The notes beneath the pieces are model-generated. The model worked only from the letters and a program-made list of their open reading frames with translations. It did not search any database and had not been told where the DNA came from. A program made the translations under genes and the position numbers. Below are positions 29,237 through 37,211 of a stretch of DNA of 45,926 nt, piece after piece. The stretch's first letter is position 1. The number at the start of each line of letters is the position of its first letter. The stretch comes from Tritrichomonas foetus (Eukaryota > Parabasalia > Tritrichomonadida > Tritrichomonadidae), in NCBI GenBank assembly GCA_001839685.1, contig MLAK01000928.1, positions 1-45,926 of the forward strand, read 5' to 3'.

Positions 29237-30796
29237 ATGAACCAGGATAAGGCAAGCCAAAGCGCAAAAGAATTTTGGAATCAATTACAGAATGATTTTG
29301 ATGCACCATCTCCAATGCGCAACTGGGGTTCACCTTACAGCGAGGAAGATATATTTTCACGCGATTATGGAAACGATTTCAACACAGGAAATGATTTTAA
29401 TAACAATAGCGATATAAATATGAATGAATTTAGTAGTAACGTGTTCAACGCAGGCACTGAACCATCCCCTGCAGAAACAAATCGTTCGATAAATCCAATC
29501 AGTTTTTATCCAAACGGAAACTCAACCGGATTCAGTAATTCTAATAGCCAAAATGCTTTCAATAAGAATAACAATCACCTTAATAACAGCTATATAAATA
29601 ATGGAAGCGGATATAATTTTAATACCGAATTTTCCAATTCTCATCCATCGAACAATTTCAACAGCGAAAATCATACAGGAGGAACAGAAGGATTCAATGT
29701 AAATAATAATGTTAGTTTCAACAACGGTAATTCTTTAAATCAAAACCATGTCCAAAATAATTTTCATTCTATCAACAAAGGAAATACATCAAATGAATTT
29801 AATTATTCCAATAACAGCAGTGGTGGCAGTTTCAGTTTCAATTCAAATTTTTACAACTTCAATAATATGATGGGGAATGACAATTTAAATAACAACAATC
29901 GAAATAATAATAATAATAGTAATAATGGAGCTGGTATAAATAATGGAATTGATTCCAGCATGCCAGACTTCCATAATGCCTTAGCAACAGATTCATTTTT
30001 TGATAAACCAATTTTCGATGTTCCAACTACTTTGGAAAACTCTTCAAATGTTTCAATGTCGCCCCATCACCGTCGTTCAAATACAGCCCCATCAATGCTC
30101 ACTACACTCATCCAACAAACGAGTCCGAATAATATTAATATTTCAGCGAATTCAAATTTCAAAGGAAGGAAGCCTCCAAGGCCAGTTCGTGGAATAGACT
30201 GTTTTGCAGTTGGCCAGAACTCCCGACCAATTTATCTTCCAAATGAAACTTCTGAAGATGAAGCGTTTATGGAAATGTGCCATGATCAATCCCGCGTTAT
30301 AAATCCACATCAGCTTGGTTTTATTCCACATGAATATTGGTTAGATGAGTCATATGAATTTGGACATGTTGTTCGAGATTTCTTCCAGCGAAAAAATCAT
30401 CCGTCTTGTAGATTTTCTCATAAATTATATAATGCCTTGAAGTTGACAGCTGATTCTGATTTTTATTTCACTTTTACAGGCGTTGAATGGAAATCTGCAG
30501 AAGTCCTTCACGTCAACAAAAATCGATTTGCTCGCCTTCTTGGAATTAAATCAATTGATGGTTCACTCTTTCATCAACAAGGGAATTTCCCATCTTTTGG
30601 ATTTGCCGAACTTTCTGTTGATGAAATTAAAAATTTACTTGGTGAACAAGAAATTCGAATGATTGATCTTGACGTTGATCGATTTATGATTCACATTCCA
30701 AAGAAGTTTGTAAGCACTTGCACGGAAGAGGACATTTCTGATGATTTGAAGTGGAAAGGAATCAAACAGCGATTGGGATTGGTGAATGATCATTGA
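29237..30796 (+). CDS. Initiator-binding-domain (IBP39-family) protein with Asn-rich N-terminus
   Basis: A 519-residue protein. Residues about 1-310 are low complexity, dominated by Asn, Ser, Phe and Gly. Residues about 330-470 are the initiator-binding domain: LGFIPHEYWLDESYEFGHVV, FSHKLYNALKLT, FTGVEWKSAEVLHVNKNRF and FHQQGNFPSFGFAELS. In Trichomonas vaginalis IBP39 binds the core-promoter initiator, and its domain (IBD) is a winged-helix fold found in trichomonads. Here the domain lies near the C-terminus after a disordered region, unlike IBP39, where it is N-terminal. The protein may be a promoter-binding regulator with an Asn-rich activation or condensate-forming arm. The ATG at 29237 is preceded by TCAAC. 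The stop is TGA. This gene is the best lineage marker in the window. Confidence 0.9.
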   Translation: MNQDKASQSAKEFWNQLQNDFDAPSPMRNWGSPYSEEDIFSRDYGNDFNTGNDFNNNSDINMNEFSSNVFNAGTEPSPAETNRSINPISFYPNGNSTGFSNSNSQNAFNKNNNHLNNSYINNGSGYNFNTEFSNSHPSNNFNSENHTGGTEGFNVNNNVSFNNGNSLNQNHVQNNFHSINKGNTSNEFNYSNNSSGGSFSFNSNFYNFNNMMGNDNLNNNNRNNNNNSNNGAGINNGIDSSMPDFHNALATDSFFDKPIFDVPTTLENSSNVSMSPHHRRSNTAPSMLTTLIQQTSPNNINISANSNFKGRKPPRPVRGIDCFAVGQNSRPIYLPNETSEDEAFMEMCHDQSRVINPHQLGFIPHEYWLDESYEFGHVVRDFFQRKNHPSCRFSHKLYNALKLTADSDFYFTFTGVEWKSAEVLHVNKNRFARLLGIKSIDGSLFHQQGNFPSFGFAELSVDEIKNLLGEQEIRMIDLDVDRFMIHIPKKFVSTCTEEDISDDLKWKGIKQRLGLVNDH

Positions 30797-31662
30797 ATTT
30801 ATTGATGTGGCTCTTGTTTAATTTATTTTTATCTTTATTCATATGGTTTTTGTTCAGTTTGTCTTTTTTATGAGTCTATTTTTATGACTTTTAGTTTATT
30901 TAGTCTATCTATTTTTTATGTCTATTGTTAGCGTTATAGTGTATTAAATATTATATATTAACAAATCATTCTTCTTTATTTGTTGATTTTCCAGTAAGGG
31001 ACACTCTCTAACTTTCGTTATACTTGAGTTCATACAAAATACTTCACATGAACTATTTAAAAAACCATTATGAATTAAAAAAAAAAAGGCATGAGAAAAT
31101 AGAATTTGAAAAAATCATAACTAGCGATATTTGTTCATGTTCTTTGAATAGTTAAAATTAAAATGTAAATATATTTAATTTCAATAATAGAAAAAGGGAA
31201 TATTGTTCACTGAGTATTAAATTCTTTTTTAATCGAGATAAATCGAAATCGAACATTATTCCAAACCGTTTTGCTCAGAAATTCCAGAAATTAATAAAAA
31301 TATTGTTCAGAAATTAGTATATATGGTACGATAAAAATCCAATTATTTCAATAAATTTCATACATAACCTAATTTCAAATATTTACGAAAAATATTGAAA
31401 TTAATTAACCCTTGGATCCAGTCATAAATGGAAATCAGGGTGTAATTTATTCCAAAAAACTAAGATTTGTATTTTTGTCTTTCAAATATGAAATGCCAAA
31501 TCGAATAATTATTGGCATTCACTAGAAGCAAATTTTTCTTCAAGATATTTATTATTTTTTTCCCTTCCTTTATTTTTGCAAGAATATTCTAATTCCAAGA
31601 ATTGCAGAATGAACATAAATGTTAAACTCAAAATAAAACAAAAAAAATCAAATTCATGATGA

Positions 31663-31739
31663 GATTCTTATCATTAAAAAGTACTGAATAAAGCCTTATG
31701 ATTCTTATCATTAAAATAATGATGAGGGGATACATCATC
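31663..31739. repeat. Direct and inverted repeats upstream of AFG2-like gene
   Basis: GATTCTTATCATTAAAA occurs twice (31663-31679, 31700-31716), 37 bases apart from start to start. The second copy overlaps the 7-bp inverted repeat ATCATTA-AAA-TAATGAT (31707-31723), and GATGA/TCATC (31721-31739) follows. The cluster lies 90-165 bases before the ATG. Confidence 0.75.
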
Positions 31740-31799
31740 TCATTATTTTCTTTCGATTGGATAACAAAGAAAAGTCACCTCAAGATTTTGATGTGATTT

Positions 31800-31804
31800 T
31801 CATT
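31800..31804 (+). promoter_or_regulatory. Candidate initiator of AFG2-like gene
   Basis: TCATT with the start at 31802, 28 bases before the ATG at 31830. The distance is longer than for H2B or thioredoxin, so it is less certain. Confidence 0.4.
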
Positions 31805-31829
31805 TGAATAGTTTATTTCGAAAATTTCA

Positions 31830-34163
31830 ATGAGTAGGAAAGGTCGAGGACCGAAAGGCCCCCAGCGCCCAGAAGATTGGCCAACAAATCCACAACCACT
31901 AAGTCTCTCATTATCACCACTCTCATTTCAACAAACAGGTTTCAGAATGATTGAAGGAAAGCCACCATTCTTGAGATGCCTTCTAAATTGCGAAATAATG
32001 GCAGAAAAAGGTATTCATACAGATTTACCGCTTGTTGCTCAAGTAAACGATAAAAGTGTAGTCGTTCATGCCTGGCCTGTTCAGAAAATTAATTCGACCG
32101 ATGTCGGACTCGATGATCAAGTCGTTTCGTACCTTGGTATTTCAAAAGGAAAGAAAACAATGATTAATTTAACGCCAGTCGATCAGTTTATCGATGCCGA
32201 CAGAATTGTTTTATCAAATTGTCCCGACTCAATCTGCAAAGTTTTACCAGCAATTTATGCAGGAATTGTTATAAAACGTGGAACAGCTGTTTTTTACAAC
32301 AACCAAACTTTCCCCGTAACATCATCAAATTCGCAAACTGATATGAATGAAAACAATCCTGAAAGTAATAATGATTCAAATAATGGAAATAGTGGTGAAA
32401 ATAATGGTGAAAATAGTGACATTGAATTTTATCGAGTTGTTCCAAGAACAACATTTGTATCGACATCTATTCAGGACTCATCAATACCTGTTTCTCTTGA
32501 GCCCCAATTTGAACAGTTAAACCAAATCATTAATGGGAAAAAATCAACACTACTTTCTGGTCCATCTGGCTGTGGAAAAACGGCATTAATTGATTCACTC
32601 ATTGCAAAGAATGACCGAAAGTGCTTTTTCAGAGCATCAATACCATCTCTACTTTCAGGCTCTTTTGGTGTTGCAGAAAGAACCCTTCGTGGAGCCAGTT
32701 CAATGGATGTAGTCATTCTCGAAAACGCAGAGGTTCTTTCAGCTGATGAAGTCTCGCGTAGACTCATTGCTGCAATCAGCGATGTTTGTGAACGGGTTTG
32801 TGCAATTGTTACTACAACTGATGCTGAATCATTTCCAAGAGTTCTTAGACAACTCAACAGATTCAGCGAACATGTTGAAATTCAAGCACCAGGACCAGAC
32901 GAGCGCATAAGCATTCTAAAGAGTCTCTGCAACTTCACTCCAAACCAAACAGGAACTTCCAACAACACTAGCACTACCAACAATCAAGCTCAATCTACTT
33001 TTGGTTTTGCTAGTAAAACTACTCAAAATGCCAACAGCACCACTTTTGGCTTTGGCGGCTTCAGTTGTACAAACAAAAGTAATACATCAAATGCAAGCAA
33101 TAGTTTTGGTTTTGGTTATAATAAAAACAGTTCAAATACAAATACAAATGTAAATATGAATAGTAGTGGTTTAGACGATGGTTTTACTGAAGCGGATATT
33201 ATTGAAGCTGCTAAATCTGCCACTGGTTTTGTTGGTGGGGATCTCCAACGTCTTGTTAGTGAGGCCATTGTTGAAGGAAAAACTTTATCTGAATGCGTCT
33301 CACGCATCAAGCCAGCTAGTCTCAGACATATCACTTTGGAAGTCCCAGAAGTTCACTGGAACGATATTGGTGGTTACGAATCAGTCAAATCGAAACTTCG
33401 AGAATCAGTCACACTTCCTTTAGAGCGTCCTGAATGTTTCACACGTTTGGGAATTCGTCCGCCACGCGGAGTTCTTTTATTTGGTCCACCAGGGTGCTCC
33501 AAGACACTTATGGCAAAAGCTGTTGCAACTGAATCCAAGATGAATTTTATTGCTGTAAAAGGTCCTGAACTTTTTAGCAAATTTGTTGGTGAATCTGAAA
33601 AAGCTGTTGCATCTGTCTTCAAGAAGGCGAGAAGTGCAGCACCATCTATTATCTTCTTCGATGAAATTGATGCAATGGCAACAAAAAGAGGTGCTGCTGG
33701 TGATAGTGGTTCAAATGTCACAGATCGAGTTTTAACACAACTTCTCACTGAAATGGATGGAGTTTCAACAAGATTCGATCAATCTGTCGTTGTCATCGCA
33801 GCAACAAATAGACCTGATCTGCTTGATCCTGCTTTAATGAGACCTGGAAGATTCGACAGACTGGTTTACGTCTCACTTCCTGACGAGGATGCAAGAAAGG
33901 AGATATTTAATGTGCATATTAAGAAAATGGCATTCGAAGATGGAATTGATACTGTAGAAACAGCAGCAATGACAAAGGGATACAGTGGAGCTGAAATTGC
34001 AGCCATTTGTAGAGAAGCTGCAATGAATGCATTGAGGGAAGAACCACCAGCCAAAATTGTATCAAAGAAGCATTTGCATGATGCCATAAAAACAGTAACA
34101 CCAAGAACTCCTGAATCACTCTTGAAATGGTATGAAGAATTTGAATCACAAAGAAAATACTAA
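31830..34163 (+). CDS. AFG2: AFG2/SPATA5-like AAA ATPase with FG-rich insert
   Basis: A 777-residue type II AAA ATPase. Residues about 1-215 form an N-domain with an Asn/Glu-rich insert (170-197). D1 spans about 225-500, with Walker A GPSGCGKT (244-251) but Walker B VVILEN (294-299), where the usual DE is EN, so D1 is probably non-hydrolytic. D2 spans about 505-770, with Walker A GPPGCSKT (552-559), Walker B IIFFDE, sensor-1 N660 and RPGRFDR. GPPGCSKT with KGPELFSKFVGESE is typical of AFG2/Drg1/SPATA5. AFG2 releases shuttling factors from cytoplasmic pre-60S particles. An insert at about 370-445 is Asn/Ser/Thr-rich and carries FGFA, FGFGG and FGFGY motifs. CDC48 or NVL are less likely. The stop reads TAAA. 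Confidence 0.88.
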   Translation: MSRKGRGPKGPQRPEDWPTNPQPLSLSLSPLSFQQTGFRMIEGKPPFLRCLLNCEIMAEKGIHTDLPLVAQVNDKSVVVHAWPVQKINSTDVGLDDQVVSYLGISKGKKTMINLTPVDQFIDADRIVLSNCPDSICKVLPAIYAGIVIKRGTAVFYNNQTFPVTSSNSQTDMNENNPESNNDSNNGNSGENNGENSDIEFYRVVPRTTFVSTSIQDSSIPVSLEPQFEQLNQIINGKKSTLLSGPSGCGKTALIDSLIAKNDRKCFFRASIPSLLSGSFGVAERTLRGASSMDVVILENAEVLSADEVSRRLIAAISDVCERVCAIVTTTDAESFPRVLRQLNRFSEHVEIQAPGPDERISILKSLCNFTPNQTGTSNNTSTTNNQAQSTFGFASKTTQNANSTTFGFGGFSCTNKSNTSNASNSFGFGYNKNSSNTNTNVNMNSSGLDDGFTEADIIEAAKSATGFVGGDLQRLVSEAIVEGKTLSECVSRIKPASLRHITLEVPEVHWNDIGGYESVKSKLRESVTLPLERPECFTRLGIRPPRGVLLFGPPGCSKTLMAKAVATESKMNFIAVKGPELFSKFVGESEKAVASVFKKARSAAPSIIFFDEIDAMATKRGAAGDSGSNVTDRVLTQLLTEMDGVSTRFDQSVVVIAATNRPDLLDPALMRPGRFDRLVYVSLPDEDARKEIFNVHIKKMAFEDGIDTVETAAMTKGYSGAEIAAICREAAMNALREEPPAKIVSKKHLHDAIKTVTPRTPESLLKWYEEFESQRKY

Positions 34164-34614
34164 ATTGTTTTCTTATATTTGATGGATAAAATATAAATGA
34201 ATGTGAGAAAAGGGAAAGAAGGAAAATATTTGTAATTAATTGTATTTTTAACACATAAAACTATATTAATCATTTACTTTATTGATTAACCTTTTAATTA
34301 ATTTATTATGTCACACAAAGTGAATGAACCAAAATATACACTATTATTTTATTTCAGTATGCTAGTTATATTGAAGGTAAATAATACCATCAGATCATTC
34401 ATACCATAAAATGATTATTTCGATTTCTAAAACCATTTATATACAGAAAAAGTGAAATACAAACACGTTATAGTTTAGGTGAAAAAAGTGGAAAAGTACT
34501 AATAATTTGAATGGAAATTGAATGGTCTTTCACAATTTTATATAAATAATAAAACGACAATTGAGAAAAAAAGTAAAAAATTACGTTTGACAATAAATTT
34601 AAAAATTATATTTT
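34164..34614. other. Intergenic region upstream of kinesin-2
   Basis: About 450 bp of A+T-rich sequence with no gene. A TCACA initiator-like site near 34529 is over 80 bases from the kinesin ATG. No repeat or RNA is visible. Confidence 0.4.
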
Positions 34615-36678
34615 ATGCCTCCAAAAAAGGCAGCAGCCGAGCGCGAGGCTGTAAAAGTCGCAGTGCGACTTCGCCCAATGTCTTCGAATGAGAAGACACA
34701 AGGTTTCCAAGAAATCATTCGAATTGATCAGCCCGAAGCAACTGTTTATATTAAAAATCCGCAAGGACAGACTTTAAACTTTAAATTCGATTTTGCATTT
34801 CCTGCAGGAATTGCACAAGAAGACGTCTACGATACAACTGCTGCACCAATTGTTGCTGGCGTTTTGGAAGGATTCAATGGCACAATTTTTGCGTACGGTC
34901 AAACGGGAACAGGTAAAACATTTTCAATGGATGGTAAAGAAGGAGATTTAAGGGGTATTATGCCGCGTGCTTTTGAACATATTTTCGATTTTATTAATGC
35001 AAATTCTGATTCGCACCAATTTATGGTCACTGTTACTTATGTTGAAATTTATAATGATGAACTTCGAGATCTCCTTACAAAAGACCAAAAAGAAACATTG
35101 AAAATTCGTGAAGATCCAGTAAACGGTGTCCAAGTCAAAGGGGTTGCTGTCCATAAAGTACAATGCTTAAATGACTTAAATGCTTTATTAAACTTCGGTA
35201 AGAAGAACCGAAAAGTTAGAAAAACAAACATGAATGCTGAAAGTAGTAGATCACATTCAATTTTATCACTTAACATTGAAACACTCACACAAATTGAAGG
35301 TGGAAATCATGTACGATCAGCTAGACTTAATTTAGTCGATCTTGCAGGAAGTGAGCGTGTTGCTAAAACAGGCGCTGAAGGAATGGGATTTAAAGAAGGC
35401 GTAAATATTAATTATGAACTGATGATTCTCGGAAATTGTATTGCTGCACTTACGCAAAAAAATGTTACGCATATTCCTTATCGTGATTCAAAACTAACTA
35501 TGATTCTTCGTGATTCGCTTGGTGGTAATGCTCGAACTATGATGATTGCAGCAATAGGTCCTGCTGATTATAATTTCATGGAAACAATGTCAACTTTACG
35601 ATATGCTGAAAGAGCAAAGAAGATCGAAAACAAACCAAAAGTCAATATGGATCCAAAAGATGCACTCCTTATGAAATATCAAGAAGAACTGGCAGCACTT
35701 CAAGCACAATTGAACGGAGGTGGCGGACCAATTGGTGGGCAGGCAAAGTCAGATGAAGAAAGACTTAAAGAAATGGAAGATCAACTTGCCAAACAAAGGA
35801 AACAACTTGAAAATGCTTCAAAAATGGCGAAAGAAGAAAGAGTCAAATTGGAAAAAGCTTTGCAACAACAAAAAGCAGCTATTGATAGTGAAAAAGAAAA
35901 AAGATCAAAATACGAAGAGAGATTAAAAGAATTATCAAAATATGCAGTCATTGGAGATTTAAAGAAACAAACAGAACAAAATGAAGCTCAAATTCGTGAA
36001 TATAAAGAACGTTTAAAGCAAAGAGAATCAAAAGCTAAAAAATTACAGAAAGAAATTGAAGAAAGACAAAAAAGAAGAGAAACTGTTATTGAAAAATGTG
36101 ATAATATTCAAGCAGAAGTTGAACAAGTAAATAATATGTTTAAATCAAAAGTTGAACAATATCAAAACTTGAAACTAAAAATGCCTGAAGTTCAAAAAAC
36201 TATTCAAGCTGATCGAGAAAATATGGCCTCAAATATCGATTTTTTGAATCGACAAATTGAACTTTATACAAAAATTATAGATAATTTTATTCCTGAAAAA
36301 GAAGTTGAAAATATTCGAAATAGTTTTGTTTATAATGAATCTAAAAATCAATGGAGTAAAAAAGAAATGGATAAAAGAGAACTGGTTTCAAAAGTGACGA
36401 AACTTGAAAGACCAAAATCTGCTTATGGTGTCCAACGTCCTTCTGCATCAGCCAAAGATGATATGCCAACTATTCAATTATCACCTAAAGCTGTAAAATC
36501 AAGACTAAAAACAGGCTCAACTCAAGTTCAAGGAATGTCTGTTGAAGAAGCAGTAAATAAAGCTTTTCAAGATAAAGCGGAAAATTTCACATATACTGTA
36601 AATAAATCCAAAGTAGAATCTGATTCAGATTCTGAATTTGGTGAAGGAGAATTTATTGAAGATGATTTTGTACAATGA
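34615..36678 (+). CDS. Kinesin-2 family motor protein
   Basis: A 687-residue motor. Residues about 12-340 are an N-terminal kinesin motor: P-loop GQTGTGKT (95-102), switch I NAESSRSHS (207-215), switch II DLAGSE (242-247) and the microtubule-binding IPYRDSKLT. The neck sequence NKPKVNMDPKDALLMKYQEE is the kinesin-2 hallmark. A coiled coil (about 350-560) with a short Gly-rich break (GGGGPIGG) follows, then an acidic tail ending SDSDSEFGEGEFIEDDFVQ. Kinesin-2 drives anterograde intraflagellar transport, which fits the flagella of trichomonads. The helix usually read as INLSLSALGN is INYELMILGN, so the alpha-4 region is divergent while the nucleotide site is intact. The stop is TGA. Confidence 0.95.
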   Translation: MPPKKAAAEREAVKVAVRLRPMSSNEKTQGFQEIIRIDQPEATVYIKNPQGQTLNFKFDFAFPAGIAQEDVYDTTAAPIVAGVLEGFNGTIFAYGQTGTGKTFSMDGKEGDLRGIMPRAFEHIFDFINANSDSHQFMVTVTYVEIYNDELRDLLTKDQKETLKIREDPVNGVQVKGVAVHKVQCLNDLNALLNFGKKNRKVRKTNMNAESSRSHSILSLNIETLTQIEGGNHVRSARLNLVDLAGSERVAKTGAEGMGFKEGVNINYELMILGNCIAALTQKNVTHIPYRDSKLTMILRDSLGGNARTMMIAAIGPADYNFMETMSTLRYAERAKKIENKPKVNMDPKDALLMKYQEELAALQAQLNGGGGPIGGQAKSDEERLKEMEDQLAKQRKQLENASKMAKEERVKLEKALQQQKAAIDSEKEKRSKYEERLKELSKYAVIGDLKKQTEQNEAQIREYKERLKQRESKAKKLQKEIEERQKRRETVIEKCDNIQAEVEQVNNMFKSKVEQYQNLKLKMPEVQKTIQADRENMASNIDFLNRQIELYTKIIDNFIPEKEVENIRNSFVYNESKNQWSKKEMDKRELVSKVTKLERPKSAYGVQRPSASAKDDMPTIQLSPKAVKSRLKTGSTQVQGMSVEEAVNKAFQDKAENFTYTVNKSKVESDSDSEFGEGEFIEDDFVQ

Positions 36679-37211
36679 AATCATTAATATCAATAATTTT
36701 ATTTTTTCTTCGAAATCTTGAATCTTTAATGTTATTCTTCTTTGTTCAATGTAATTAATAGAATATATAGCCTTATTTTATGTATTATAGATAATTCATT
36801 ATGAAATGTGAATGCCATCGAAGTATTTCCAAAATCATGAAATAAAAAGGCGTAATAAATAAATGTAATTTTCACTAACTCTACTTTATTTTATTTTATC
36901 TATTTAATTTTGAATCATCAAAAATAATTTGGAAAAAGAATATCCAAGTCAACAAGAAAGTTGTTATGCAAAAAGGATATTACAGAGGACTTTTGGTGTA
37001 GACCATAATCAGAATTTTTAACTTATGAGTGTGATTTTGATCTACATTCACATCACAGCATTTTACAAATGATAGAATTATTGAAAGTGCTCACAATTTT
37101 TATGTAGATTTCTCAAAATATGTGTTCGATTTTTTCTCATAAAATTCGATCTGCCATTAAATTTACATTCAATTTACAATAGCCATTACCTCTAAAACAT
37201 CATCAAAAGGC
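36679..37211. other. Intergenic region, kinesin-2 to RasGEF
   Basis: About 530 bp of A+T-rich sequence holding the kinesin 3' flank and the RasGEF promoter. The sequence just before the ATG contains TCAAAA, an initiator-like site of the same TCAAA type as before Raptor. Nothing else is recognised. Confidence 0.4.

Larger units (their letters stand above)
30797..31829. other. Intergenic region with repeats near the AFG2 promoter
   Basis: About 1 kb without a gene. It contains AGTTCAT/ATGAACT (31027-31054), a 17-bp direct repeat (31663-31679 and 31700-31716) and the inverted repeat ATCATTA-AAA-TAATGAT (31707-31723). Apart from A-runs, nothing else is visible. Confidence 0.5.
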
